From Aeromonas sobria (lineage in GTDB: Bacteria > Pseudomonadota > Gammaproteobacteria > Enterobacterales > Aeromonadaceae): a stretch of 64,000 nucleotides of DNA. The stretch covers positions 1 through 64,000 of the forward strand of contig NZ_CDBW01000022.1 of assembly GCF_000820145.1 (NCBI RefSeq). Direction: 5' to 3'. The notes under the pieces are model-generated. The model did no database searches, had not been told where the DNA came from, and was given only the letters and a program-made list of their open reading frames with translations. Shown piece by piece: positions 47,775-57,760 of this stretch. How positions within the stretch are numbered: the first letter of the stretch is position 1; the number at the start of each line of letters is the position of its first letter. A program made the translations under genes and the position numbers.

Positions 47775-47948
47775 AGTGGTGAAAGTCTGTAAGCAAGGAT
47801 TGAAATGGGAGGAGACAGTCTGCTGGATTGGTGCTGTTCAGATTTGACTTGCCAGCCGACTTTTGCAAAAGCGGGTCTGACAAAAAGGTTAGCAAACGAG
47901 CGATAAATTAGCACTAATCGGGATGAGCGTCTAGGTGATAAAACAGAA

Positions 47949-47973
47949 GGAGCGCATTATTGCAATGCGCTCC
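47949..47973 (-). terminator. Terminator after trxA
   Basis: GGAGCGCATT/AATGCGCTCC is a perfect 10-bp stem with a 5-base loop; TTCTGTTTT follows on the minus strand. It stops trxA transcripts before the rho leader. Confidence 0.82.
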
Positions 47974-47983
47974 CCTTAGGTTA

Positions 47984-48310
47984 TTACAGGTTGCCGTCCA
48001 GAAACTCTTTCAACTGAGTCTTGGACAGTGCACCGACCTTGGTCGCTGCCACTTCGCCATTCTTGAACAGCAAGAGGGTCGGGATACCACGAATGCCGTA
48101 CTTGGGCGGAGTATCAGAGTTATGGTCGATGTTCAGTTTGGCCACGGTCACGCGACCTTCGTACTCTTGGGCAACTTCTTCCAGGATCGGGGCAATCATC
48201 TTGCACGGACCACACCATTCGGCCCAGAAGTCGACCAGGACGGCGCCATCGGCTTTGATTACATCTGCCTCGAAGCTGGCATCGCTCAGCTGAACAATCT
48301 TGTCACTCAT
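47984..48310 (-). CDS. trxA: Thioredoxin 1
   Basis: Cytoplasmic disulfide reductase, 108 residues, active site WAEWCGPCK and the cis-Pro loop [10 protein letters not shown]. The ATG at 48310 gives [10 protein letters not shown], equal to the family N-terminus, with GGAG ahead. Divergent from rhlB across 113 bases, as in E. coli. Confidence 0.98.
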   Translation of the reverse strand: MSDKIVQLSDASFEADVIKADGAVLVDFWAEWCGPCKMIAPILEEVAQEYEGRVTVAKLNIDHNSDTPPKYGIRGIPTLLLFKNGEVAATKVGALSKTQLKEFLDGNL

Positions 48311-48423
48311 CTCCAACTCCAGTCAGTAAATAAGGCTTTATTGATACGTCAACAAAGGCAATAGTTGCCCTATTTGAAATGATCCTGTTTATTAATGCAA
48401 GCCTAACCTGATAACCTACCGCC

Positions 48424-49716
48424 ATGAGCAAAACACACTTAACGACCGAAAAATTCGCCCAAATGGGCCTCGAACCCGAAGTTCTGGCTGGTCTGGAATC
48501 AAAGGGATTTCACTATTGCACCCCCATCCAGGCACTGTCTCTGCCACTGCTGGTAGAAGGTCATGACCTCGCTGGTCAGGCTCAGACAGGAACCGGCAAG
48601 ACCATCGCCTTCCTGGCCGCCACCTTCAACTATTTGCTGACTCACCCACTGACCACTCCCCGTCTGGTTAATCAACCCAGAGCCATCATCATGGCGCCCA
48701 CCCGGGAACTGGCAGTACAGATTTACAACGATGCCGACAGCATCGCTGCCTCTACCGGCCTGAAACTCGGCCTCGCCTACGGTGGCGAAGGTTACGACAA
48801 GCAGTTGGCTGTGCTGGAGCAGGGTGTCGACATCCTGATCGGCACCACAGGTCGCATCATCGACTACTTCAAGTCCAAGGTGATCGATCTGAGCAATATT
48901 CAGGTCGTGGTACTGGATGAGGCCGATCGCATGTTCGATCTGGGCTTCATCAAGGACATCCGCTTCCTGTTTCGTCGCATGCCTGCCCCGACCGAGCGCC
49001 TGAGCATGCTGTTCTCCGCGACCCTCTCCCTGCGCGTGCAGGAGCTGGCCTACGAGCACATGAACCACCCGGAACACGTGCAGGTAGAGCCGGAGCAGAT
49101 GACCGGCGTACGCATTCAGGAAGAGCTGTTCTACCCCTCCAATGAAGACAAGATGCTGCTATTGCTCTCTCTGATGGAAGAGGAGTGGCCAGAAAAAGCC
49201 ATCGTGTTCGCCAACACCAAGCATATCTGTGAAGACGTGCAGGCGTGGCTGGAGAATGACGGCCACCGCGCAGGTCTGTTGACTGGCGACGTGCCGCAGA
49301 AGAAGCGGATGAAGATCCTGGAAGACTTCACCAAAGGGACGCTGGACATCCTGGTCGCTACCGACGTGGCTGCCCGTGGTCTGCACATCCCTGACGTGAC
49401 CCACGTCTTCAACTATGACCTGCCCGACGACGCCGAAGACTATGTGCACCGTATCGGTCGTACCGGTCGTGCCGGCAAGAGCGGCCACTCCATCAGCCTG
49501 GCCTGTGAAGACTATGCCTTCAACCTGCCAGCCATCGAGGAGTACATCCACCACGCTATCCCGGTCAGCAAATATGATCGTGAAGCACTGCTGGATGATG
49601 TGACTGCGCCGAAACGTGTTGTTCGCAACCGCCAGCCGGTCAACCGCAACATGCGTGACCGTCAGGGTGGCAGCAACAACAGCAACAACCGTCGTCGTCC
49701 GCCGCGCAAGAGCTAA
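48424..49716 (+). CDS. rhlB: ATP-dependent RNA helicase RhlB
   Basis: DEAD-box helicase of the RNA degradosome, 430 residues. Motifs in order: Q motif ([10 protein letters not shown]), [55 protein letters not shown] and [11 protein letters not shown] basic Arg/Asn-rich tail (about residues 400-430) could bind RNA or RNase E. The ribosome site is weak. Confidence 0.97.
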   Translation: MSKTHLTTEKFAQMGLEPEVLAGLESKGFHYCTPIQALSLPLLVEGHDLAGQAQTGTGKTIAFLAATFNYLLTHPLTTPRLVNQPRAIIMAPTRELAVQIYNDADSIAASTGLKLGLAYGGEGYDKQLAVLEQGVDILIGTTGRIIDYFKSKVIDLSNIQVVVLDEADRMFDLGFIKDIRFLFRRMPAPTERLSMLFSATLSLRVQELAYEHMNHPEHVQVEPEQMTGVRIQEELFYPSNEDKMLLLLSLMEEEWPEKAIVFANTKHICEDVQAWLENDGHRAGLLTGDVPQKKRMKILEDFTKGTLDILVATDVAARGLHIPDVTHVFNYDLPDDAEDYVHRIGRTGRAGKSGHSISLACEDYAFNLPAIEEYIHHAIPVSKYDREALLDDVTAPKRVVRNRQPVNRNMRDRQGGSNNSNNRRRPPRKS

Positions 49717-49729
49717 AGGACAGGCCCAG

Positions 49730-51220
49730 TTGCACAACTCGCCGCTCTATGCCGCCATCGACCTCGGCTCCAACAGCTTTCATATGCTGGTGGTGCGCGA
49801 GGTCGCCGGTGCCCTGCGCACCGTCACCAAGGTCAAGCGCAAGGTTCGCCTCGCTGCCGGGCTCGATCCGGAATTTCACCTCAGCCGTGCCGCCATGGAG
49901 CGGGGCTGGGACTGTCTGCGACTGTTCTCCGAGCAGTTGCAGGATATTCCGGCCGACAACATCCGGGTGGTAGGCACCGCAACCCTGCGCCTTGCCACCA
50001 ACGTCGACGAGTTCCTCAGCGAAGCGGAACGGTTACTCAACCACAACATCGAGATTATCTCGGGTGAGGAAGAGGCCAAAACCATCTACGAAGGGGTCTC
50101 CTGGACCTCTGCCGGAGAGGGCAATCGGCTGGTGATCGACATTGGCGGAGCCAGTACCGAACTGGTGATTGGCGAGCATAGTGAAGCGAAACTGCTCAAC
50201 AGCCTGCACATGGGCTGTGTCACCTGGCTCAACAACCACTTCGGTGATGGCGAGCTGAGTGCCACGCGTTTCGAGCAGGCGATTGCCGCCGCCAAAGCGG
50301 TGCTGGAGAAGGTGGCGGAAGATTACCGCACCCTCGGCTGGCGCACCTGCGTCGGCGCCTCTGGCACGGTGCAGGCGCTGCAAGAGATCATGCTGGCACA
50401 AGGAAAGAGCGAGCGGGTTACCCTGCCGAAATTGCAGGAGCTGATGGGTCAGGCCATCGCCTGTGGCAAGCTGGATCGGTTGCAGCTGGAAGGGCTGGCG
50501 GCCGAACGGCTGACTGTGTTCCCCTCCGGCCTCGCCATCCTGATCGCCATCTTTGAAACCCTGAATATCGAGAGCATGACCCTGGCGGGTGGTGCTCTGC
50601 GTGAAGGCTTGATCTACGGTCTGCTGGGCAACAATCACGACTGTGATGCTAGGGATCGCACCGCCGACAGCCTGATCAGCCGCTATCAGCTGGATAAAGA
50701 GCACGCCGAGCGGGTGCGCGATACCGCCGTCGAAGCATTCACCCAGCTGCAACCAAGCTGGCGTCTATCCAAACGTTATGGTCGCCCCATCCTTCGTTAT
50801 GCCGCTTTGCTGCACGAACTGGGTCTCTGTATCGAGTACAAGAAAGCACCGCAACACGCTGCCTACATCATCGACAACATCGATATGCCGGGTTTTACCC
50901 CTGCACAAAAGAAGCTGTTGTCGGCCCTGCTGTTCAACCAGCGGGACGAATTCAAGCTGGAAACCCTGGAAAAACAGGGCGCAGTCACCGCTCGTCAGGC
51001 GATCCGGCTGGCCCGCATCCTGCGCATATCGCTGATCCTCTGCATGCGCCGCACCCAGGGCACGGTGCCCAGCTTCACCCTGCAGGCCGAAGAAGAGTCA
51101 CTGACCCTGACCCTGCCCAAGGGCTGGATGGATGAACACTACCTGCGCGCCAGCGAGCTGCGTCTGGAAGTGGAACGCCAGCAAAAGATGGGCTGGCCAA
51201 CCCGCCTGCGGGAAGCCTGA
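49730..51220 (+). CDS. gppA: Guanosine pentaphosphate phosphatase GppA (Ppx/GppA family)
   Basis: Converts pppGpp to ppGpp and can hydrolyse polyphosphate ends. About 496 residues: phosphate loop AAIDLGSNSFHMLVVREVAG, catalytic Glu region ISGEEEAKTIYEGVSW, DIGGASTELVIG and the C-terminal HD-like helical domain (LHELGLCIEYKKAPQHAAYI). The start is a TTG at 49730, nine bases after AAAGGA; any ATG in frame lies inside rhlB. Neighbour of rhlB as in E. coli. Confidence 0.95.
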   Translation: MHNSPLYAAIDLGSNSFHMLVVREVAGALRTVTKVKRKVRLAAGLDPEFHLSRAAMERGWDCLRLFSEQLQDIPADNIRVVGTATLRLATNVDEFLSEAERLLNHNIEIISGEEEAKTIYEGVSWTSAGEGNRLVIDIGGASTELVIGEHSEAKLLNSLHMGCVTWLNNHFGDGELSATRFEQAIAAAKAVLEKVAEDYRTLGWRTCVGASGTVQALQEIMLAQGKSERVTLPKLQELMGQAIACGKLDRLQLEGLAAERLTVFPSGLAILIAIFETLNIESMTLAGGALREGLIYGLLGNNHDCDARDRTADSLISRYQLDKEHAERVRDTAVEAFTQLQPSWRLSKRYGRPILRYAALLHELGLCIEYKKAPQHAAYIIDNIDMPGFTPAQKKLLSALLFNQRDEFKLETLEKQGAVTARQAIRLARILRISLILCMRRTQGTVPSFTLQAEEESLTLTLPKGWMDEHYLRASELRLEVERQQKMGWPTRLREA

Positions 51221-51250
51221 CTCAGCAACCTGCCTGCTTTGGAGTCGATC

Positions 51251-51505
51251 ATGCCGGATTATCAACCCATCAGCTGCGATCTCTACGACTGGCTCGAAAT
51301 TGCCGCCAGCTGGCAACTGCCGGTGACGCTCACCAGTCGCGATGGTCGTCAGCGGGATGACAAGATCCGCACCATAGAGGCCTGTGAAGGGGTCGAATAT
51401 CTGCTGCTACACAGTGGAGAACGGCTCAGTCTGGCAGAGCTGGCGACCCTGCGCCTGAACTGGCAAGGGGAAGATAAGCTGATCCGCTTCGCTTCAACCA
51501 ACTGA
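51251..51505 (+). CDS. rof: Rho-binding antiterminator Rof
   Basis: An 84-residue Sm-like protein of the Rof/YaeO family, which binds Rho and blocks its RNA entry. YQPISCDLYDWLEIAASWQLPVTL at the N-terminus and GVEYLLLHSGE match the family pattern (YQPINCDDYD..LE in E. coli). GGAG precedes the ATG. It follows gppA by 30 bases and lies 3.5 kb from rho. Confidence 0.88.
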   Translation: MPDYQPISCDLYDWLEIAASWQLPVTLTSRDGRQRDDKIRTIEACEGVEYLLLHSGERLSLAELATLRLNWQGEDKLIRFASTN

Positions 51506-51516
51506 ATCAATTAAAA

Positions 51517-51550
51517 AAAGAGGGCCAACCCAGGTTGGCCCTCTTTTTTT
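51517..51550. terminator. Bidirectional terminator between rof and rsmJ
   Basis: AAAGAGGGCCAACC and GGTTGGCCCTCTTT pair perfectly around a 2-base loop; seven T follow on the plus strand and a T-run on the minus strand. Confidence 0.9.
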
Positions 51551-51572
51551 CATCCAGCATTCAAAGCGACAG

Positions 51573-52334
51573 TTAACCCGTCGCCAGCGCCGCCATCACA
51601 TAGACATCGAAGCGGTTACCCTTGGTCTCGATGGCCATGCTGGGTTTGTGTTCATTGAGCCAGCCAGCATAGGCCGGGCGCTTTACCACCACCCGCTTGT
51701 TCGCCATCTTGAGCGCCGCCGGCAGCAGGGCATCCGCATCGAGATCCGGCCCCACCAGCGACTGGAACACCCGCATCTCTTTTTTCACCAGCGCCGACTT
51801 CTGCTTGTGGGGGAACATGGGATCGAGATAGATGACATCAGGCCGCTCGGTCAACGCCAGCAGGTTATCCACCGCCGGGCCTTGCAGCAGTTGCATCCGC
51901 TCGCTGACCCAGGGGCCAATCTCGGGATCCTGCGCCGCCCGCGCCAACCCATCCTGTAACAGGGCTGCCACCACAGGGCTACGCTCGATCAGGGTCACCT
52001 TGCAACCGAGGGAAGCGAGCACGAAGGCATCACGCCCCAGTCCCGCGGTGGCATCCACCACGGTCGGAGTGGCTCCAGCCTTGAGCCCCACCGCCTTGGC
52101 GATAGACTGGCCACGGCCGCCGCCAAACTTGCGCCGGTGAGCCACCGCCCCTTCCACAAAATCCACATAGACGGCACCCAGCTTGGGTTCATCCAGCTTG
52201 CGCAGCTCCAGTCTCTCTTCAGTCAGTACCAGCGCAAACGGGGCCACAAACTCCACGTCGGCAAGGCGTAAACGCAGGGCGTCGAGCTCGCCATCACGGG
52301 CGGGTACTTCACTGAAAACCTGAATATGGGGCAT
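51573..52334 (-). CDS. rsmJ: 16S rRNA (guanine-1516-N2) methyltransferase RsmJ
   Basis: SAM-dependent methyltransferase acting on 16S r[15 protein letters not shown], the SAM loop [20 protein letters not shown] and the active block [29 protein letters not shown] are nearly identical to E. coli. The start is uncertain: ATGs at 52370, 52349 and 52334 are in frame with poor ribosome sites; 52334 (253 residues) best fits the family length. In E. coli it follows prlC directly; here a c-di-GMP gene lies between. Confidence 0.95.
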   Translation of the reverse strand: MPHIQVFSEVPARDGELDALRLRLADVEFVAPFALVLTEERLELRKLDEPKLGAVYVDFVEGAVAHRRKFGGGRGQSIAKAVGLKAGATPTVVDATAGLGRDAFVLASLGCKVTLIERSPVVAALLQDGLARAAQDPEIGPWVSERMQLLQGPAVDNLLALTERPDVIYLDPMFPHKQKSALVKKEMRVFQSLVGPDLDADALLPAALKMANKRVVVKRPAYAGWLNEHKPSMAIETKGNRFDVYVMAALATG

Positions 52335-52388
52335 AGGAGGCAGACTCATGGCACGTACAGAAGCGGCCATGATAACAGAAGCGGTGGA

Positions 52389-54938
52389 TCAGCTCACGAC
52401 AGTGAGGTTCATCCCCTGACGGTTGAGGGCGAGGTAATCGGTCAGGTCGTCATAGGCCAGCGGGCGGCTGAGCAGGTAGCCCTGAGTGAAGGCACACCCC
52501 TTCTGACAGAGGAAGTTGAGCTGCTCACGGGTTTCCACCCCTTCGATCACCACCTCCATGCCGAGGTTGTGCACTATGTTGATGATGCCATCCAGCAGCA
52601 GTCTATCCTGCTCGTTGAAGGGGATATGGCGCACGAAAGAGCGGTCGATCTTGACCAGATCCACCGGGAAGGTACGCAAGTAGTTGAGCGCCGAGTAGCC
52701 GGTGCCGAAATCATCGATAGCCAGCAGGCATCCCGCTGCACGCAACGCATCGATCCGCACCCTGTGCTGATCGCTACTCTCCATCAGCAAGGATTCGGTA
52801 ATTTCGATGACGATGTCGGCAGGATCAAGCCCGTAGTGCTCAATCACCTTGAGCCACTCACTCGCCTCCGGATCTATGGTCTGGAACTCCAGAGTCGAGC
52901 GGTTGATCGACATCTGCATCTGCGGGAAACCGGATTGCTGCAAGCGCGCCAGATCCCGGCACGACTGCCACAACACCAGCGCCCCCAGCCCCTGAATCAG
53001 GCCCGCCTCTTCCGCCAGCGGAATGAACTCGGCGGGGGAGACCTGTCCCCATTGGGGGTGATACCAGCGCACCAGCGCTTCCAGCTTGGCGACCCGTCCA
53101 CTGCGGTTATCCCAGATGGGCTGGTAAGCCATGGTCAACTGCTCCAGCTTGATCGCTTCGGCCAGATCCTGCTGCATCTGGTGGCGCTGACGCACCTCTT
53201 CCCGCATGGTCGCACAGTAGGTGCCGAGCAACCGTCCCTGCCGCTTGGCCGCAAACAGCGCCTGCTCGGCGTTGCGCAGCAGCTCGTCGCTCTCGCTGCC
53301 ATCTACCGGACAAAGGGTCATGCCGATGGTCGCGGTGACATAGAGCTGCTGGTTGGCCAGCATGAAGGGGCGAGCAAAGCTGCCGATCACCTGCTTGGCA
53401 AACACCTCTGCCTGACGGCGGGTGACGATACCGGGCACCAGAAAAGCAAACTCGTCGCCGCCGATACGGGCCACCATATCTTCGGTACGCACCCGGCTCA
53501 CCAGTCGATCCGATACTTCCCGCAACAGGGCATCACCGGCCTGGTGATCCATGCTGTTGTTGACCGCCTTGAAGTTATTAAGATCGAGCACCATCAGGGA
53601 AAAGCGTTCGCCCCGCTCGCAAAAACGGGTCAAGCAGCGGCTAAACAACCAGCGGTTGGGCAGGCTGGTGAGAGTGTCATAGTTTGCCTGGGCGGCGATC
53701 TTCTGCTCAGCCTGCTTGGTTTGGGAAAGATCGCTGAAAATGGCGATATATTGCTGTATTTTCCCCGCTTCACGCAGGGTACTTATCATCAGCTGCTGGG
53801 GATAGAGTTTGCCGTTCTTGCGTTTGTTCCACACCTCGCCGCGCCACACCCCCACCCGCTCCAGCGCATGGTACATGTCGGCATAGAAGGTCTGATCGTG
53901 TAGCCCGGATTTGAGGAGGCTGGGACGCTGGCCACGGGCCTCGTCACCACTGTAACCGGTGATCTGCTCGAATGCCGGGTTGACCGAGATGATGCGGCTA
54001 TCGGCATCACACACCAGAATGGCCTCAGAGAGGTTGTCATAGACCCGGTGCGAAAGTTTAAGCTGTTCGGCATGACGCTTGAGGGGATCGATATTCTCCA
54101 GCAGCACCATCAGGTAGTCCGGCTGTTGTTGCTCGTCATTGATGAGGGTAACCGTGACCCGCCCCCACAGGATTTCCCCCCCTTTGCGCAGGTAGCGCTT
54201 CTCCAGCGTAAAACGACTGCACTCACCGCGGTGAATTTGCTGGTAGCACTCGAGACTGCGTTGCCAATCCTCGGGGTGATTGATGTCAGAGATGGATCGC
54301 TGCAGCAGCTCGTCGAGGGAATAACCCAACATCTTTTCAATGGCCGGATTGGCCCAGAGGATCCGGCCAGTGAGATCGAGCTTGCCGATCCCCACCGGAA
54401 CCTCAAAAAGCATGCTCTGCAAAACATGGGGTGCATCAGGCACAGGCTGCGGCAGCTGTCGCTGCAACAGCAACGCCAGCTCGCGACCCGCCAGTGGCCC
54501 CAGCAACCTGAGCAAGCCCATCACCCGACCCATATCAGCCTGGGGCTGGCGATAGAGCAAACTGCAGACACCTATGGTCTCGCCGTCAGCATTCTTGAGG
54601 GCAATCCCGACATACGCCCGGGCTTGCCACTGCCGGGCAAGTGGCATCTCGGGGAAGAGCTGTAGCAGACGATCGCTGAACCAGGCTTCCCCCTCCTGCC
54701 AGGTAATGGCATCAGGAGAGTCAGTCAGTGGCAGCGTCAGGATATCCGGGTCAAGGGAGGAGGGGTAGGCCGCCTGCACCGTCAAGTAGGTGTCATTGAG
54801 CGCCCCGCTGGAGATCAGGACGACATCAGCCATCACAGCAGCGGCGATTTCACTCACAAAAGTATCGAAATATCCCCGCCCGCTCGAATGAGCCAGACTG
54901 GAGATGATTTGATAGACGGAATCGAGAGCTCGCCTCAT
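52389..54938 (-). CDS. GAF-PAS-PAS-GGDEF-EAL c-di-GMP signalling protein
   Basis: An 849-residue cytoplasmic protein. A GAF-like domain occupies about residues 10-165, two PAS domains follow (ILWANPAIEKMLGYS near 205, IISVNPAFEQITGYS near 325), then GGDEF with an intact RIGGDEFAF motif and EAL with intact LEALVRW, INRSTLEF, EITESLL, DDFGTGYSALNYL and VKIDRSFV motifs, ending EGVET. Both synthesis and breakdown of c-di-GMP are possible. ATG at 54938 was preferred to a GTG six codons earlier, which lacks a ribosome site. Confidence 0.93.
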   Translation of the reverse strand: MRRALDSVYQIISSLAHSSGRGYFDTFVSEIAAAVMADVVLISSGALNDTYLTVQAAYPSSLDPDILTLPLTDSPDAITWQEGEAWFSDRLLQLFPEMPLARQWQARAYVGIALKNADGETIGVCSLLYRQPQADMGRVMGLLRLLGPLAGRELALLLQRQLPQPVPDAPHVLQSMLFEVPVGIGKLDLTGRILWANPAIEKMLGYSLDELLQRSISDINHPEDWQRSLECYQQIHRGECSRFTLEKRYLRKGGEILWGRVTVTLINDEQQQPDYLMVLLENIDPLKRHAEQLKLSHRVYDNLSEAILVCDADSRIISVNPAFEQITGYSGDEARGQRPSLLKSGLHDQTFYADMYHALERVGVWRGEVWNKRKNGKLYPQQLMISTLREAGKIQQYIAIFSDLSQTKQAEQKIAAQANYDTLTSLPNRWLFSRCLTRFCERGERFSLMVLDLNNFKAVNNSMDHQAGDALLREVSDRLVSRVRTEDMVARIGGDEFAFLVPGIVTRRQAEVFAKQVIGSFARPFMLANQQLYVTATIGMTLCPVDGSESDELLRNAEQALFAAKRQGRLLGTYCATMREEVRQRHQMQQDLAEAIKLEQLTMAYQPIWDNRSGRVAKLEALVRWYHPQWGQVSPAEFIPLAEEAGLIQGLGALVLWQSCRDLARLQQSGFPQMQMSINRSTLEFQTIDPEASEWLKVIEHYGLDPADIVIEITESLLMESSDQHRVRIDALRAAGCLLAIDDFGTGYSALNYLRTFPVDLVKIDRSFVRHIPFNEQDRLLLDGIINIVHNLGMEVVIEGVETREQLNFLCQKGCAFTQGYLLSRPLAYDDLTDYLALNRQGMNLTVVS

Positions 54939-55036
54939 GGCAAGTGGCTTTCTCACCTTGACTGATTAGAACACGACTCTACTGAAGAGCCGCAGGCAGT
55001 GCAAATATGCAATCAGCAAGATATTAAAAAGCCTTG

Positions 55037-55063
55037 AAAAAAGGGACCATAAGGTCCCTTTTT
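55037..55063. terminator. Terminator after prlC
   Basis: AAAAAGGGACC/GGTCCCTTTTT forms an 11-bp stem with a short loop, with T-runs on both strands, 82 bases beyond the prlC stop. The bases from 55064 to 55144 hold no other feature. Confidence 0.82.
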
Positions 55064-55144
55064 GTCGCACCCGTCACAAGTTGACCCTGCAAGGTCACAA
55101 ATATGTACCTGCTTGAAGCTCACCCCGCCGCTGGAGGGGAGATA

Positions 55145-57187
55145 TCACGCAGCGATCCCGCTGTGGCGCAGCAGGGCATCCACCTTGGGCTCGCGGCCAC
55201 GGAAGGCACGGAACAGCTCCATTGGCTCTTTCGAGCCGCCCTTCTCCAGAATGTGCTTCAGGAAGGATTGGCCGGTGACCGGATTGAAAATCCCCTCCTC
55301 CTCGAAGCGGGAGAAGGCGTCAGCAGAGAGCACTTCAGCCCACTTGTAGCTGTAGTAACCCGCCGCATAGCCACCTGCAAAAATGTGGGAGAAGCTGTGC
55401 TGGAAGCGGTTGAACTCTGGTGGCGTCATCACGGCCACCTGACTGCGCACTTCGGCCAGCAGGCTCGGGATCTGATCCGGGTTGGCCGGGTCAAATGTCT
55501 GATGCAACCGGAAGTCGAACAGAGAAAACTCCAGCTGGCGCAGCATCTGCATCGCCGCCTGGAAGTTGCGGGCCGTCAGCATCTTCTCCAGCAGATCGGC
55601 AGGCAGCGGCTCGCCGGTCTCATGATGGCCAGAGATAAAGGCCAGCGCCTCGGACTCCCAGCACCAGTTCTCGAGGAACTGGCTCGGCAGCTCCACCGCA
55701 TCCCAGGCCACGCCATTGATACCGGCGACACCGGCCACGTCGATGCGGGTCAGCATATGATGAATACCGTGACCGAACTCGTGGAACAGGGTGACCACTT
55801 CGTTGTGGGTAAACAGCGCTGGCTTGCCATCCACCGGGCCGTTGAAGTTGCAGGTCAGGTAGGCCACCGGCTTTTGCAGCGAGCCATCCTGACGGTAACG
55901 ACGACCCAGGCACACATCCATCCAGGCGCCGCCCTGCTTGTGTTCGCGGGCGTAGAGATCGAGGTAGAAGCTGCCACGCAGCTCGTCTTCGGCATCGAAG
56001 ATGTCGTAGAAGCGCACGTCTGGGTGCCAGGTGTCGATACCAAGGCGCTCGCGCACCTTCATGCCAAACACCCGCTTAACCACTTCAAACAGCCCCTTCA
56101 CCACCTTGCTGGCGGGGAAGTAGGGGCGCAATTGCTCGTCGGAGATGGAGAATTTGTGCTGCTTGAGCTTCTCGGCGTAATAAGCGAGATCCCAGGCGGC
56201 CAGCTCGCCCTGACCATGTTGTTCGGTGGCGAAGGCGCGGATCTCCTCCAGCTCGGCTTTGCCTTGCGGCAGGGATTTGGCCGCCAGATCGGTGAGGAAG
56301 CTCACCACCTGTTCGGTCTTGTCCGCCATCTTGGTCGCCAGCGACAGCTCGGCATAGTTGGCAAAACCAAGCAACTGGGCCAGTTCGCGGCGCAGGGTGA
56401 GCAGCTCGCTCATGATGGCGGAGTTATCCCACTTGCCCGCATTGGGGCCCTGATCCGAGGCACGAGTGGTGAAGGCCTGATACATCTCCGCACGCAGTTC
56501 GCGGTTGTCCGAGTACATCATCACCGGCAAATAGGAAGGGATATCCAGGGTGAACAGCCACCCCTCCTTGCCCTTGAGCTCGGCCATCTGGCGGGCAGCG
56601 GCCCGCACGCTATCGGGCAGACCGGCCAGTTCGACTTCCTCGGTCACCGGCTTGTGCCAGCCCTGGGTGGCATCCAGCACATTGTTGCTGAAGCGGGAGG
56701 CCAGCTCGGAGAGGCGGGCCTGAATTTCGCCGTAACGCTGCTGCGCCTCGGCAGGCAGACCGATACCGGAGAGGCGGAAGTCGCGCAGGGTGTTGAGGAT
56801 TTCCTTGCGCTGGGCACCGCTCAGCAGCGGGAAGTCATCGCTTTGGGAGAGGCCAAGATAGGCTTGATAGAGCCCTTCATGCTGGCCGACATAAGTCTGG
56901 AACTCAGAGAGCAGCGGCAGGCAGGCATCATGTGCCACTCGTAGCGCTTCGCTGTTAAGGACGGAATTAAGGTGGCTGACCGGTGACCAGATCCGAGCCA
57001 GACGGTCATTGACCTCTTCCAGCGGGGCAATCAGGCTATCCCAGGTGTGGGTTTCATTCTGGGCCAGCACATCGCTGATCTTCTGCTTGCAGTCAGCGAT
57101 CGCCTGTACCACGGCAGGTTGCACCTGCTCTGGCTGGATCTGGCTGAAAGGGGGCAGTGCATCCATTGTCAGCAAAGGGTTATTCAT
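55145..57187 (-). CDS. prlC: Oligopeptidase A PrlC
   Basis: Cytoplasmic zinc metallopeptidase (M3 family), 680 residues, same length as E. coli PrlC/OpdA; degrades oligopeptides including cleaved signal peptides. The zinc site HEFGHGIHHM lies near residue 473 with the downstream Glu in the ELPSQFLENWCWE helix, and the substrate loop HxxxGY-like AGGYAAGYYSYKWAEVL follows. AGAGGT precedes the ATG. Confidence 0.97.
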   Translation of the reverse strand: MNNPLLTMDALPPFSQIQPEQVQPAVVQAIADCKQKISDVLAQNETHTWDSLIAPLEEVNDRLARIWSPVSHLNSVLNSEALRVAHDACLPLLSEFQTYVGQHEGLYQAYLGLSQSDDFPLLSGAQRKEILNTLRDFRLSGIGLPAEAQQRYGEIQARLSELASRFSNNVLDATQGWHKPVTEEVELAGLPDSVRAAARQMAELKGKEGWLFTLDIPSYLPVMMYSDNRELRAEMYQAFTTRASDQGPNAGKWDNSAIMSELLTLRRELAQLLGFANYAELSLATKMADKTEQVVSFLTDLAAKSLPQGKAELEEIRAFATEQHGQGELAAWDLAYYAEKLKQHKFSISDEQLRPYFPASKVVKGLFEVVKRVFGMKVRERLGIDTWHPDVRFYDIFDAEDELRGSFYLDLYAREHKQGGAWMDVCLGRRYRQDGSLQKPVAYLTCNFNGPVDGKPALFTHNEVVTLFHEFGHGIHHMLTRIDVAGVAGINGVAWDAVELPSQFLENWCWESEALAFISGHHETGEPLPADLLEKMLTARNFQAAMQMLRQLEFSLFDFRLHQTFDPANPDQIPSLLAEVRSQVAVMTPPEFNRFQHSFSHIFAGGYAAGYYSYKWAEVLSADAFSRFEEEGIFNPVTGQSFLKHILEKGGSKEPMELFRAFRGREPKVDALLRHSGIAA

Positions 57188-57647
57188 CCCGGTTACCTCT
57201 TGTTAGGTCTTGAACAGACCGCTTTATCAGCTCTGTATGGTTTTCTAACATGTGGGCAACCCATGCAATAATCAAGCTGGAATCACACTCCAGCCCCCTT
57301 TTTGCCATCCGTCTCACAACCGGAGTGCCGCCAGCCAGCCGGGGCCACCTCGCGTCAGCTAATGACACAGGTCGCAGCCCTTGTTCCCCATCATTCCCGT
57401 GCTACTGCTAGGCATGCCCCCCGTGGCGATCCTCAGGGTAAATTCCTCACCAACCCTGTGGCCATCAGGCTTTCCTCCTCTTCGAACATCCTGTTATTTA
57501 AACAAAGACCCTCTGGAACACTTTGAATTATTAACTTTTTCCAAAATGTGACATACAGGAGAGCGCGTTGATTAATTTATCTTCCCCCTCCTACCATATG
57601 CGGCTAATTTAGGGGGCCACTTGATTGTCTGTGCCACACAGAGGTCG
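57188..57647. promoter_or_regulatory. Upstream region of the chitinase unit
   Basis: No gene was supported in these 460 bases. A hairpin GCTGGA/TCCAGC followed by CCCCC and TTTTT (57276-57303, plus) looks like a weak terminator. A possible promoter for the riboswitch RNA is TTGATT (57568-57573), 18 bases, TACCAT (57592-57597). A TGTGA half site lies at 57547. None is strong. Confidence 0.35.
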
Positions 57648-57730
57648 GGTGAAAAAGGCAAAGTGGCTCGAAAGGCCACCACGCAAAGCCACCGGTCTAA
57701 GGGATTTTCCTATGACAGCGGAGCTGCCCC
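57648..57730 (+). ncRNA. Cyclic-di-GMP-I (GEMM-I) riboswitch aptamer
   Basis: The plus strand shows the full GEMM-I order: AAAAAGGCAAAG opening, helix P2 GTGGC...GCCAC closed by a GAAA tetraloop, then ACGCAAAGCC with the conserved ligand-contacting bases, CCGGTCTAAGG, helix P3 and the tetraloop receptor side CCTATGAC followed by AGCGG and GCTGCC, which pairs back with GGCA. It is followed by a hairpin and then the chitinase start, so it controls that gene by c-di-GMP. On or off sense cannot be read with certainty. Confidence 0.92.
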
Positions 57731-57733
57731 CGA

Positions 57734-57760
57734 AGCCCATCCCCTGATGGGCCTCCTTTT
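57734..57760 (+). terminator. Expression-platform hairpin behind the GEMM-I aptamer
   Basis: GCCCATC/GATGGGC is a 7-bp stem with a CCCT loop followed by CTCCTTTT, 19 bases before the chitinase ATG. It is a plausible intrinsic terminator whose formation would compete with the aptamer; the T-run is short. Confidence 0.6.

Noticed and set aside
47775..47948. Possible rho leader peptide gene
   Set aside because: No short ORF with a ribosome site resembling E. coli rhoL was found in the leader.
57547..57566. CRP site before the chitinase
   Set aside because: Only the TGTGA half is present; the second half at the right spacing is missing.
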